In this document: positions 37,288 through 46,582 of the stretch, piece after piece
Numbering within the stretch: position 1 is the first letter of the stretch
Layout of the letters: each line of letters starts with the position of its first letter
The notes under the pieces: model-generated
Told to the model about the DNA's origin: nothing
Seen by the model: only the letters and a program-made list of their open reading frames with translations
Database searches by the model: none
Made by a program: the position numbers and the translations under genes
DNA from: Crocinitomicaceae bacterium
GTDB lineage: Bacteria > Bacteroidota > Bacteroidia > Flavobacteriales_D > Crocinitomicaceae
Assembly: GCA_022447665.1 (NCBI GenBank)
Contig: JAKVAQ010000028.1
Location: forward strand, 1 to 64,000
Direction: 5' to 3'
DNA: 64,000 nt

Positions 37288-37617
37288 ATGAATTGGAATA
37301 AGTTTTCATTGTTTAAACTGCCGAATAAGCACAAGCGCTTCGAGTATACGCCGAGGTATTATGATGAGCGTAAAGAAGCTTTGGAGAAAAAGATAAAGCA
37401 GTACAATACAGAAGCTGTGGCTGAAGATGAGGTCAAAATGCGCAGAGAGGTAAACTTCAGGGAAAATGTAAGTGATCGTTGGAGTAATTCCGAGTTTAGG
37501 AGAAAAAACAAAAGAGCAAACCTTCGCTTACTGATTATTTTGGTGGCCGTCTTAGGTGTTTTCTATGTTCTATTCACTCAAATTGATTTTGAATCTTTAA
37601 GTCAAGTAGGGAAATAG
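37288..37617 (+). CDS. single-membrane-span protein upstream of mutL
   Basis: 109 aa. A basic N-terminal part (residues 1-80, many K/R/E, probably helical and cytoplasmic) precedes one membrane helix (LLIILVAVLGVFYVLFTQ, ~85-103). Function unknown. The gene is one base upstream of mutL and first in a five-gene run. In related Bacteroidota a small protein of this kind appears before mutL/rhomboid genes, which supports it being real. Confidence 0.75.
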   Translation: MNWNKFSLFKLPNKHKRFEYTPRYYDERKEALEKKIKQYNTEAVAEDEVKMRREVNFRENVSDRWSNSEFRRKNKRANLRLLIILVAVLGVFYVLFTQIDFESLSQVGK

Positions 37618-37618
37618 T

Positions 37619-39487
37619 ATGAGTGAAGTAATAAAGCTTTTGCCCGATCATATTGCGAATCAAATCGCTGCTGGAGAAGTAGTGCAACGCCCTGCGTCTG
37701 TTTTAAAAGAGTTGGTTGAAAATTCAATTGATGCAGGTTCTTCTTTGATTCAAATTCATGTGAAGGATGGAGGGAAAACACTTGTTCACGTTATAGATAA
37801 TGGTTGTGGTATGTCCGAAGTAGATGCTCGCATGAGTTTCGAACGTCATGCTACAAGTAAAATAAAAAAGGCAGACGACCTTTTTGAATTGAGCACTAAA
37901 GGATTCAGAGGTGAAGCGTTGGCCTCTATTGCTGCAATTGCACACGTTACTTTGAAAACGCGTTTGCATGATGAAGAATTAGGAACGGAGATCATCAATG
38001 AAGGTTCTAAGATTACTCAGCAAGAACCTACTTCATGTCAAGCAGGTACTTCCATTGCGGTTAAAAATTTATTCTTTAATGTCCCAGCAAGGAGAAATTT
38101 CTTAGGGCAAAATAATACGGAGTATAGAAAGGTTCTGGATGAGTTTCATAGAATAGCATTAGCACATCCCGATGTTGAATTCATTCTACAACATAATGGC
38201 GATGAGATTTATAATTTAAAAAAGTCGAATCTGAGACAACGAATCGTTCAGATTTTTGGGAAGAATTATAACCAGCGTTTGGTACCAATTAACGAAGAAA
38301 CTGATATTGTTAAAATTACCGGTTATGTCGTTAAACCAGAATATGCTAAGAATTCGAAAGACCAAACCTTCTTTTTTGTCAATAATAGATTTTTTAAAGA
38401 CCGCTATTTTCATCATGCGGTAATGAATGCTTATGAAGGACTAATTCCATCCGGTAAGCATGTGAGTTACTTCCTGTTTTTTGATGTGCCTACAAAAAGT
38501 ATTGATGTAAACGTGCATCCAACAAAAACAGAAATCAAATTTGAAGAAAATCGACCTATTTACGCTATCCTACGAAGTAGCGTAAAGCAAGGACTAGGAC
38601 AATACAATATTGCGCCTACTATTGATTTTGATCCGGAGCTTGGTTTTAATCCGCCTCCTCTTAAAAAAGGTGAAACGGTAGCGGTTCCAGAAGTGAAATT
38701 CAATCCAGATTATAATCCTTTTAAGTCGACAGAGAATACACCGAGTAAATCAGGGACTACAGGAGCTATTTCTTCTAAAGGGTTTTCAAAATTAGTTCCA
38801 GATCAAGATGCTTGGGAGAATTTTTACGGAGATGCAAAAGAAGAAGAAGAGAATCAAGTAACAGGTTTTGATGAAGAGACAGAAGATAGTCTAACCATTA
38901 CTTCTGAATTTGAAGAGAAGGAAGTTGCGGTAGAGCGCAAGCAACCGATTCAAATTAATGCCAAGTACATTTTATCTGCCGTAAAAAGTGGGTTTATTTT
39001 GATCGATCAATATCGCGCCCATTTTCGAATAAGATATGATGAAATGACCGAAAGTGAGGTTTCTGTGAAATCACAAAAACTTTTGTTTCCAGAATATTTG
39101 GAAATAGATAAATTCGAAACTTCGTTTTGGCTGGAGATCATCCCCGAATTGGAGAAAATTGGCTTTGAATTAAAGCAAACTGAAGAACAATTAGAAATTA
39201 TTGCTGTTCCAATAGCAGCGGGACTAAAGAACCCGAAAAAACTTTTGGAAGAAATAGCACTAGAGTATCACCAAAGTGAGCAAATAGAAAATACTGGAGT
39301 AGAGGAAATGATAAGATTATCGGCAGCATCTGCTTTGGCTAGAAAAGGAGGAGAGCTATTAACAACTGAAGAAATGAATTATGTCATTGACACATTGTTT
39401 GCCTCTTCTTCACCTCAAATTGCTCCAAATGGGAAGAAAATTATAGAAACAATTACGCTAGAAGAAATAGCAAAACGATTTAGTTAA
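37619..39487 (+). CDS. mutL: DNA mismatch repair protein MutL
   Basis: 622 aa. The N-terminal GHKL ATPase is complete: IAAGEVVQRPASVLKELVEN, DNGCGM, RHATSKI and TKGFRGEALASI. A variable linker (about 340-430) leads to the C-terminal dimerisation domain. The endonuclease motif DQHA(x)2E(x)4E is not present (it reads DQYRAHFRIRYDE), nor is the C-terminal CPHGRP motif (APNGKK). So this MutL probably does not nick DNA itself. It is in an operon with two rhomboids and an EEP hydrolase. Confidence 0.95.
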   Translation: MSEVIKLLPDHIANQIAAGEVVQRPASVLKELVENSIDAGSSLIQIHVKDGGKTLVHVIDNGCGMSEVDARMSFERHATSKIKKADDLFELSTKGFRGEALASIAAIAHVTLKTRLHDEELGTEIINEGSKITQQEPTSCQAGTSIAVKNLFFNVPARRNFLGQNNTEYRKVLDEFHRIALAHPDVEFILQHNGDEIYNLKKSNLRQRIVQIFGKNYNQRLVPINEETDIVKITGYVVKPEYAKNSKDQTFFFVNNRFFKDRYFHHAVMNAYEGLIPSGKHVSYFLFFDVPTKSIDVNVHPTKTEIKFEENRPIYAILRSSVKQGLGQYNIAPTIDFDPELGFNPPPLKKGETVAVPEVKFNPDYNPFKSTENTPSKSGTTGAISSKGFSKLVPDQDAWENFYGDAKEEEENQVTGFDEETEDSLTITSEFEEKEVAVERKQPIQINAKYILSAVKSGFILIDQYRAHFRIRYDEMTESEVSVKSQKLLFPEYLEIDKFETSFWLEIIPELEKIGFELKQTEEQLEIIAVPIAAGLKNPKKLLEEIALEYHQSEQIENTGVEEMIRLSAASALARKGGELLTTEEMNYVIDTLFASSSPQIAPNGKKIIETITLEEIAKRFS

Positions 39488-39491
39488 GAGT

Positions 39492-40190
39492 ATGTTCGGA
39501 CAAATCTTTAATAATATGCCGCCCGTGGTCAAGAACCTCTTGATCATTAATGTCCTTTTCTTTTTGGCGACAATAGTGATGCAGAATCAGGAAATTTTTC
39601 TGATCCAAGAATTGGGTATGCACTACATAGATTCTCCAATTTTTAAACCTTATCAAATTGCAACGCATTTCTTTATGCATGCGGATTTATTCCACATATT
39701 CTTTAATATGTTTGCGCTAGTTGTGTTTGGAAGCCATTTGGAACGTCAATGGGGTCCGAAAAGGTTCCTAATGTTCTACTTTATTACTGCCATAGGAGCT
39801 ACGTTCTTGCATACCCTAGTGCAAGGAATAGAAATATACAGAATTACTGATACATTTTTTCCTGTAATGAACGATGTGTCATTAACTCAAGCAGATTACG
39901 TAAAAGTAACTACTCTTTTGTACACACCTTCTGTGGGAGCGTCTGGAGCAGTGTATGGATTAATTATGGCCTTCGCTATGCTTTTTCCGAATACACAATT
40001 TCAATTGCTTTTTCCTCCGATTCCTATCAAGGCAAAATGGTTAGCAGTAGGATTAGGAGTGTTAGCATTATATCAGGGATTTAAAAATGCCGAAGGGGAT
40101 TCAGTAGCACATTTTGCGCACTTAGGAGGAATGCTCTTTGGATTTATTATGATTAAACTTTGGCAACGCAATAGAAATCAATTCTATTAA
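39492..40190 (+). CDS. rhomboid intramembrane serine protease
   Basis: 232 aa with six membrane helices. Active-site Ser151 sits in VGASGAVYG and His210 in HFAHLGG. The L1-loop motif GxxLERQWG is present (GSHLERQWG). It cuts membrane proteins inside or near the bilayer; the substrate is unknown. It sits 4 bp after mutL and 3 bp before a second rhomboid. Confidence 0.92.
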   Translation: MFGQIFNNMPPVVKNLLIINVLFFLATIVMQNQEIFLIQELGMHYIDSPIFKPYQIATHFFMHADLFHIFFNMFALVVFGSHLERQWGPKRFLMFYFITAIGATFLHTLVQGIEIYRITDTFFPVMNDVSLTQADYVKVTTLLYTPSVGASGAVYGLIMAFAMLFPNTQFQLLFPPIPIKAKWLAVGLGVLALYQGFKNAEGDSVAHFAHLGGMLFGFIMIKLWQRNRNQFY

Positions 40191-40193
40191 ACA

Positions 40194-41105
40194 ATGGCAC
40201 AAGAAAGTATACCAGCATATATTCGTACACGCATCCGTAGGGCCGGGATAATAGGGCAACTTATTGCTGTTAACGTTTTGGTATTTATGACAGTGGGTGT
40301 GCTCAATGTATTGGGGATATTATTTCTCTCAAATAATCTTGCCGCTAAATTTACCGTCTGGTTATCAGCCCCTGGCGATCCAGTTGATCTTCTTTACAGA
40401 CCATGGTCAATTATTACACAGCTCTTCATGCATGCGAATTTTATACACCTGCTCTTTAATATGATAGGTTTGTATTTTGTGGGTAGATTATTCGTTCAAT
40501 TTTTTGGTGAGAAAAGACTTTTGTCTACCTATTTAGCAGGAGGTATATTTGGATACTTATTGCACGTAATTGGATATCAGTTTATTCCTTATTTTCAGTT
40601 AAATACGGCTGCTAACGTTGTGGGGGCGTCCGGTTCAATTTTTGCCATTTTTGCGGCGGTAGGTTTTTATAAGCCAGGCTTAAAAGTTCGTTTGTTTGGA
40701 CTCCTTGAAGTCCCATTGATTTTCATTTTCCTTCCTTATTTACTTTATGAGTTTTTTAGTATTACCAGGGTTGATAATGTGGCACGTCTTGCGCACTTAG
40801 GAGGAGCAATCTTTGGAGGCTTATCCATTATTAATTTACATTCTCCTAAACAGTTTATGAACCGAATTGATAGAATTGTTTCATTTGATTTTAAAAGTTT
40901 ATTTAGGCGAAAGAAGAAATTAAAAGTGCAAAAGGGTGGCGCTAGTTACATGACAGATCATGAATATAATCAGCAGAAATACGATGATGAGGAGCGAACA
41001 AATGCCATATTAGACAAAATTTCGAAGAAGGGGTACGAAGGGTTGTCAAAGAAGGAAAAGGAATTTCTTTTTAAACAGAGCAAAAAGAACAATCCCGACG
41101 CTTAA
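40194..41105 (+). CDS. second rhomboid protease with charged C-terminal tail
   Basis: 303 aa. Six membrane helices with Ser146 in VGASGSIF and His201 in RLAHLGGAIFG. Unlike its neighbour it has a ~85-residue soluble, highly charged C-terminal tail (FRRKKKLKVQKGG, EEERTNAILDKISKKGYEGL) ending in KKNNPDA, which may bind a regulator; the KGYEGLSKKEKEFL part is common in Bacteroidota rhomboids. The two paralogues are adjacent but not close copies. Confidence 0.9.
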   Translation: MAQESIPAYIRTRIRRAGIIGQLIAVNVLVFMTVGVLNVLGILFLSNNLAAKFTVWLSAPGDPVDLLYRPWSIITQLFMHANFIHLLFNMIGLYFVGRLFVQFFGEKRLLSTYLAGGIFGYLLHVIGYQFIPYFQLNTAANVVGASGSIFAIFAAVGFYKPGLKVRLFGLLEVPLIFIFLPYLLYEFFSITRVDNVARLAHLGGAIFGGLSIINLHSPKQFMNRIDRIVSFDFKSLFRRKKKLKVQKGGASYMTDHEYNQQKYDDEERTNAILDKISKKGYEGLSKKEKEFLFKQSKKNNPDA

Positions 41106-42193
41106 TGAAGAAAATACTACTCGGACTTCTTCTCTTTATTAATATCTGTGCTGCGGGCTTTTTAATCGGAGCTTACCTTGCCACGCACTTTTCTCCCAAC
41201 TCACTACCTTATGTTTATTTTCTAGGTTTGGCGTATCCTTATATTTTATATGCTAATCTCATATTTGTAGTGATTTGGCTATTTCTTAAGAGAAAATACG
41301 CTCTTATTTCTGGATTAACAATCCTAATTGGATTTAACCATTTACTCAACTTCTATGCTTTTACTTCTGGGGGAAATGATCTGGAAAAATCGGTTAAATT
41401 CTGCTCCTATAATGTTAAGATATTTAATCTATATGACACGGAAAATAGAATTAAGACGCGAGATGAGTGTTTTAGCTTTTTAGAAGAAATTGGTGCGGAT
41501 GTGTATTGTTTTCAAGAGTTTTACAATCAAGAGCAACCTTCAGATTTTGAAACAAAATCGATTCTATTAGAAAAGCTTGGCTTTGATAATGTTCATGAAG
41601 GATACACTCATAAATTACGAGGTGATCGATATTTTGGATTGGCCACTATTTCGAAATATCCTATTGTAGATAAAGGGGAGATTTTCTTTGACAATGATGC
41701 CAATAACTTCTGTATATATTCGGATATTTTAGTGGAAGCTGAAACTTTGAGAGTATACAATGCACATTTAGGTTCTATTCGATTTCAAAATGATGACTAT
41801 CAAGTCTTTGGTGATGAGTTACATGAAAATGCGTATATCAAAAAAGAAGCAGGTCAGCAAATTTTGTCGCGTCTTAAACAAGCCTTCGAAAAAAGAGCGG
41901 TTCAAGCAGAGGAGGTAGCTACTCATATTGCCGAGTCACCCCATTCAGTAGTCCTTTGTATGGATTTAAATGATACTCCAATATCATATGCATACCAACA
42001 ATTTACGGCAGAATTGAATGATGCATTTTTGAATTCAGGTTGGGGTACTGGTAAAACGTATATAGGTAAAATGCCGTCAAATAGGATTGATTATATCTTC
42101 TATTCAGATGATTTGGAGAGCAATAACTTTACTACAGAACAAGTAGAATTTAGTGATCATAAGCCAATTACTTGTGAAATAGGATTACCTTAG
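41105..42193 (+). CDS. endonuclease/exonuclease/phosphatase family protein, membrane anchored
   Basis: 362 aa. Two or three N-terminal membrane helices (about 5-100) carry a periplasmic or cytoplasmic EEP domain. Catalytic motifs: SYNVKIFN, CFQEF (metal Glu), YNAHLGS, MDLNDTP (Asp-x-Asn), RIDYIF and SDHKPIT (Asp-His). Such domains act as nucleases or lipid phosphatases/sphingomyelinases; the membrane anchor favours a lipid or surface role. Its start overlaps the rhomboid stop (TAATG). Confidence 0.88.
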   Translation: MKKILLGLLLFINICAAGFLIGAYLATHFSPNSLPYVYFLGLAYPYILYANLIFVVIWLFLKRKYALISGLTILIGFNHLLNFYAFTSGGNDLEKSVKFCSYNVKIFNLYDTENRIKTRDECFSFLEEIGADVYCFQEFYNQEQPSDFETKSILLEKLGFDNVHEGYTHKLRGDRYFGLATISKYPIVDKGEIFFDNDANNFCIYSDILVEAETLRVYNAHLGSIRFQNDDYQVFGDELHENAYIKKEAGQQILSRLKQAFEKRAVQAEEVATHIAESPHSVVLCMDLNDTPISYAYQQFTAELNDAFLNSGWGTGKTYIGKMPSNRIDYIFYSDDLESNNFTTEQVEFSDHKPITCEIGLP

Positions 42194-42242
42194 GTATGAT
42201 ATTTGCAAGCAACTGCGATAGTATTTATGCGTTTTAAATAAT

Positions 42243-42632
42243 ATGAAAGCTTTCTTAACCTCGGTATTTGTTTTATTCACTATAGTATCCTTTTCACAAG
42301 AAAAACCTTGTAATCAACTTCCTGTAACGCCAGATGTTAAGGCGAGCTTTGATGTAGCATTGAAGGATAGTATTGAAAATAAGCTGCCTGAAAGACTTGA
42401 TGTAAAAGGTACGGAAACAGCCAGTTTTAAACTACAAGTTACCTGTGAAGGAGAAGTGAAATATTGCATTTATGAGTCGGGTGATATGGGGGAAGACTAT
42501 CAAAAGGTTGTTATTGCAGAAGCGAGCACAATAGCTTGGATAGGAGGAAAGAAAGAAGGAAAATCAGTTACCTCCAATTTGTACATTGAGTGCACAATCG
42601 ATATAGGAGTAGTTTCAGTTCGAGTTCTTTAG
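42243..42632 (+). CDS. small secreted TonB-C-terminal-like protein
   Basis: 129 aa with signal peptide MKAFLTSVFVLFTIVSFSQ. The mature part has the strand pattern of a stand-alone TonB C-terminal-like domain (FKLQVTCEGEVKYCIYESG). Two or three cysteines may form disulfides. Its stop overlaps the stop of the convergent TonB receptor by 4 bp. It follows the EEP gene by 49 bp. Function unknown. Confidence 0.65.
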   Translation: MKAFLTSVFVLFTIVSFSQEKPCNQLPVTPDVKASFDVALKDSIENKLPERLDVKGTETASFKLQVTCEGEVKYCIYESGDMGEDYQKVVIAEASTIAWIGGKKEGKSVTSNLYIECTIDIGVVSVRVL

Positions 42633-45046
42633 AACTTAAAGGAATACTGTAAAACGGAGCTTCTTAACGGTTCAATTTTTAACGGTCTTAGCGAATAAGT
42701 TTCATTCATCAAGTTTTTTATAACCAATGAAAATTTGTGTTGGGTTTCTTTGCCAAATTGGTAAGAAACTCTCAAATCCATTATTATATTACCTTGCTGA
42801 TTTTCTTCATAAAAATTAGTGTACAGGATAGCAGGGAGTGATCCACCGGATGAAACTGTAGCGTCTTCGAAATCAGCAATGGCGTTATCTAAATTCTCTA
42901 ACTTCGAAAAATATTTAAAGGTATAACCAGCGGTGAAACCTTTATAACTCATTTCAACATCGGCTTTGAATGAATGTTTATAGCGATACTTTAGAATATT
43001 TGTTGTTGAATCGTAACTCGTATTTCTAAAACTAAATTCTTTTGGGTTTCCTGGATTAAAGTCTTCAGCAAAAATTAAGTCTGGTTCCAAAGTAATCGGA
43101 ATGATATAATTATAACCTAGAGCATGTCTGAATTGAAAATTCTTTCCAATATCTCCTTGTCCGTTTAGTGTCACATCAAAACCTTTTACTTGTGACCTCC
43201 CAGTATTCACGAACTTAAATCCAGCTAACGGATCACCACCTAAAAAGTCAGGGTTTTCATCCCAAAATCCGAAGAGATACTCAATTGTGTTTTCAAATTC
43301 TTGGATGAACGCTGCAACATCTAACTGACCAAAATAATTTCCGATTTTATAACCTTGATTCACACCAACTTCAGCATTCCAGCTTCGTTCCGGCTGCAAA
43401 TCAGGATTTTCGAATACCCCTATTAGACCTACTGAAGTAGAAATGTACCTTTCCGTGATAGTCGGGAATCTATAGCCTTGTCCGTATGAAGCTCTTAAGA
43501 AAGTCGCTTGCGTCAATTTTAGGTTTGCGCCAGTTCTAAAAATTGGATTCCATGCAGTAATGGTATCGTTCAACTGAAAATATTCCCCTCGAACACCTAT
43601 TGAAAAGTTCAAAGCATCAAAGAATTTCTTGTGAATTTCTGCATAACCTGAGAGATTATTCAGGTAATGCGTGGAGTCTGCAGAGTTCCTATAAAGTGAA
43701 GCAATGGTACTGGTGTACTGGTTTGAAACTCCACCAATAAAATCAAAAGACTGAGCCTTTAGATGATTGAATTCTTTTTTGAATTGATAGTCTGCATAAA
43801 GTACCTGTGTGAAGTTACTCTGGTTATTAGACATGTCATTGTCCGTATATAAATAACGAGTTCTCAAGCTATGCTTCACACCTATATCCGAATAAAACTC
43901 GATATAAGGGTCTACATTAAATATGGTCTGTTCTTGCTGCAATACAGCTCCTGGATAAGCGCGGTAAATCCCTGAAGTATCATCAAGCCAAGCCAAGACC
44001 AAGTTGGTGTTGTTGTACATCCCATTACCATTGATCCCGTATTGAAGTCCTTTAATTTTCTCCGAACGATGGCGAAGGTTAAAGTTTAAACGATAGCGCT
44101 GCGAAGCCATTTCTTCATTGGTGTATTCAATGTAGGTAGTGTCGAAAACGAATGGACCAACGATAGGGCCTCCCATGTAACCGTGATCGAAATTTACATT
44201 ACCTCCAATAACCAGGTCCGTATTTTTTTTAATGATTCTACTATGCAAGAAATTTACACCATGAATGTAAGGGTAGTCATCACCCCACCAATGCGCAGAA
44301 TCATCCTCGGGTTGAGAATAGAAACCAGAATAGACGTTGATTTTTGTTTGAGGTTTTGCTTTGGGATAAGCAGTACGAATGTGGATAGCTCCGCTTAATG
44401 CAGAAGCTCCCGATAGGACAGAAGAGGCGCCTTTCACTACCTCAATCTGTTCAATGTTCTCGACCGGAATAAAATTCCACTCTGGACGTCCGGCATCACC
44501 AGAAAGCATTGGCATATCATCTACCAAAACCGAAACTTTACTTCCCACACCGAAAGTAAAACCACTTCCTCCTCTAATTTGAGGCTCACCATCCATAATG
44601 TTCAGCCCTGGGGTTTGATCTAGGATTGATTCAATACTTCGAGTATTCTTATCTTCTATTAAGGCAGGTTTTAATATTTCCACAGAATAAGTAAGTTCTT
44701 CGACTTTCTGATCGAATTTACCTGCGATTACATCCACTTTTTGCAAGGTCTTCGAATGCATTACAATTCGAAGTTCTAGATTTTCGCCCTTTCCGAGATT
44801 TACATCTATAGTGTCATTTAGCATTCCGGTGAACTTTACAATGAGTGTATGTTCACCTTCTGGTAAATCGAGTTTAAATTTCCCATCAATGTCTGAAACC
44901 GCTCCAATGGAAGGATCGGTCTTCAAAATTACATAGGCACCAATAATAGTTTCTTGAGAAACAGAATCGATTATGGTTCCTGATACGCGACTTTGACAAA
45001 GCCCCGTAAAGGATGCGAGTAAAAATAACGAGAATACTAAGCGCAC
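42629..45046 (-). CDS. TonB-dependent outer-membrane receptor
   Basis: 805 aa from a GTG start that overlaps the stop of the upstream T9SS protein (TAGTG), so it is translationally coupled to it. The signal peptide is MRLVFSLFLLASFTGLCQ. A carboxypeptidase-regulatory-like domain (about 20-95: SGTIIDSVSQETIIGAYVIL) precedes the plug (IESILDQTPGLNIMDGEPQI, SVLVDDMPML, IEVVKGASSVLSGASALSG) and a 22-strand barrel ending VLQYSFKF. The ligand is unknown. The barrel resembles siderophore/vitamin-type TonB receptors more than SusC; there is no SusD next to it. Confidence 0.92.
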   Translation of the reverse strand: MRLVFSLFLLASFTGLCQSRVSGTIIDSVSQETIIGAYVILKTDPSIGAVSDIDGKFKLDLPEGEHTLIVKFTGMLNDTIDVNLGKGENLELRIVMHSKTLQKVDVIAGKFDQKVEELTYSVEILKPALIEDKNTRSIESILDQTPGLNIMDGEPQIRGGSGFTFGVGSKVSVLVDDMPMLSGDAGRPEWNFIPVENIEQIEVVKGASSVLSGASALSGAIHIRTAYPKAKPQTKINVYSGFYSQPEDDSAHWWGDDYPYIHGVNFLHSRIIKKNTDLVIGGNVNFDHGYMGGPIVGPFVFDTTYIEYTNEEMASQRYRLNFNLRHRSEKIKGLQYGINGNGMYNNTNLVLAWLDDTSGIYRAYPGAVLQQEQTIFNVDPYIEFYSDIGVKHSLRTRYLYTDNDMSNNQSNFTQVLYADYQFKKEFNHLKAQSFDFIGGVSNQYTSTIASLYRNSADSTHYLNNLSGYAEIHKKFFDALNFSIGVRGEYFQLNDTITAWNPIFRTGANLKLTQATFLRASYGQGYRFPTITERYISTSVGLIGVFENPDLQPERSWNAEVGVNQGYKIGNYFGQLDVAAFIQEFENTIEYLFGFWDENPDFLGGDPLAGFKFVNTGRSQVKGFDVTLNGQGDIGKNFQFRHALGYNYIIPITLEPDLIFAEDFNPGNPKEFSFRNTSYDSTTNILKYRYKHSFKADVEMSYKGFTAGYTFKYFSKLENLDNAIADFEDATVSSGGSLPAILYTNFYEENQQGNIIMDLRVSYQFGKETQHKFSLVIKNLMNETYSLRPLKIEPLRSSVLQYSFKF

Positions 45047-46521
45047 TAAAGTTGAATTTTACCAGAAATAACTTTACCGTTCATTATCACATTGTATACA
45101 TAAACTCCGGTTGGAGCTTGTACGTCATGTGTAGATATTTCATCAGATAACTGAGAGTGATAAATCACTTGTCCATTCAAATTGTATAAATTGAAAGTCG
45201 CATTCTCAAAAGAACTCAAGCTTAATTCTATCATACCATTTAAGTTCTTGATATTGAATTTCAACTCATCAGTATCAATACCTGCGGCAGAAGTAACTAT
45301 TATTTCTACTTCGTTTGACACGATTGTTTCTGTCCCGAAATCACTCTCACAAACCACATAATAAGTGCCAAGTGTAGAGAAGTTAGGAATATAAGTTGTT
45401 CCAGTTTCAGCTGTTCCAAATGAAGTGTATCCTGACCCTGATGTAGTAGTATATTTCCATTCTCTTGAAGCTGCTGCACTCGGTGATTCTGTAGCAGTAA
45501 GCGTTGCTCCATCTTCATCTAATAAGATAGTTTGTGAGGCTGCAGGAGAAATAACTACAGAGTTTGCAGCTGGATCAGTAACAAAAATGGTGACTTCTTC
45601 AGAAATTTGAACTTCAGCACCCCATGTGCTCTCGCAAATAACAAAGTAAGTTCCTGCCGTAGCAAAATTTGGAGTGTAGGTTAACCCAGTTTCAGCAGAG
45701 GCAAAAGAAGTATAACCTGAACCTGAAGTAGTGGTGTATTTCCACTCTCTCGAATCAGCAGCTATTGGTGTCTCAGTTGCTGTTAGTTCGTCTCCATCTG
45801 TACTCTCATCAAGGAACTGATCAGCAGAAGGAGCAATGCTTACTTCCTTATTGTAGATTAATTCTAAGTCATCCAATAATAAAACACTTCCATCAGTAGA
45901 AACTGTACTGTCACCCGCGGCACAAACTGCTAGGAAGTGAGTTGGAGCATCAGCTGAATAATAAGTAAATGGAACGGAAAATCTAGTCCATGTACTTGTA
46001 GTCCCTGTAATATCATAACGCGCTTTCCCAATCCAATGCGATGCAGGAGGTGAGTCTACTGGTAATTTACCCTCAGCCGAATTATCATGTAGTAATACCT
46101 CTACTTTACCAACATCAGAACCGGCAGGAGTGTATTGAAACCATCCCACCAAACTATCAGGCCTATCAGTACATTCAGTATTCCATAAACCATCAGTATC
46201 ATCTGTAAAAACATAACCGTCTTCTGGATCTGTAGTTGGTGCCGCAACTCTACCATTCGTCATGGTTCCGTTTACAGGTGTCCAGAAATACGTATCTGTT
46301 CTCAACTCTGCAGAATAAGATCCACTATGCGCATCAGTTGATTGAAAAAGGACCACAGGACTTAGGGCTGAAACTCCAGTTCCTGTTTTTAAAGAGGACC
46401 AGTTCACAGGTTCAAAGTTTGGACCGGAACCTTCCCAATCTTCAAATCCACCATTTTCAAAATTTATTTGCGCAAAGGAAAAAGCTCCAAAAAATGAAGT
46501 AAGGAGTAAAAGGTTTTTCAT
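45046..46521 (-). CDS. T9SS type A-sorted surface protein with two tandem Ig-like repeats
   Basis: 491 aa. Signal peptide MKNLLLLTSFFGAFSFAQ. The N-terminal ~210 residues resemble the carbohydrate-associated PCMD/jelly-roll domain (FEDWEGSGPNFEPVNWSSLK, HSGSYSAELRTDT). Two ~85-residue near-identical repeats follow (SREWKYTTTSGSGYTSF in each). The C-terminus is a type A sorting domain (NGMIELSLSSFENATFNLYN, then GVYVYNVIMNGKVISGKIQL). It should be secreted by T9SS to the surface and probably binds a glycan or the ligand of the coupled TonB receptor. An upstream TATCTTAG, one mismatch from the -7 consensus, lies before the ATG. Confidence 0.88.
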   Translation of the reverse strand: MKNLLLLTSFFGAFSFAQINFENGGFEDWEGSGPNFEPVNWSSLKTGTGVSALSPVVLFQSTDAHSGSYSAELRTDTYFWTPVNGTMTNGRVAAPTTDPEDGYVFTDDTDGLWNTECTDRPDSLVGWFQYTPAGSDVGKVEVLLHDNSAEGKLPVDSPPASHWIGKARYDITGTTSTWTRFSVPFTYYSADAPTHFLAVCAAGDSTVSTDGSVLLLDDLELIYNKEVSIAPSADQFLDESTDGDELTATETPIAADSREWKYTTTSGSGYTSFASAETGLTYTPNFATAGTYFVICESTWGAEVQISEEVTIFVTDPAANSVVISPAASQTILLDEDGATLTATESPSAAASREWKYTTTSGSGYTSFGTAETGTTYIPNFSTLGTYYVVCESDFGTETIVSNEVEIIVTSAAGIDTDELKFNIKNLNGMIELSLSSFENATFNLYNLNGQVIYHSQLSDEISTHDVQAPTGVYVYNVIMNGKVISGKIQL

Positions 46522-46582
46522 TCTAATAAGGTTAGTATAGTGGGCACTAAGATATAAAATAGCACCGACTAAAAAAATAGGG

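Noticed and set aside
46530-46580. Hairpin AAATAGC/GCTATTT upstream of the T9SS gene as rnhA terminator
   Set aside because: Seven weak A/T-rich pairs with an 18-nt loop; too weak to call.
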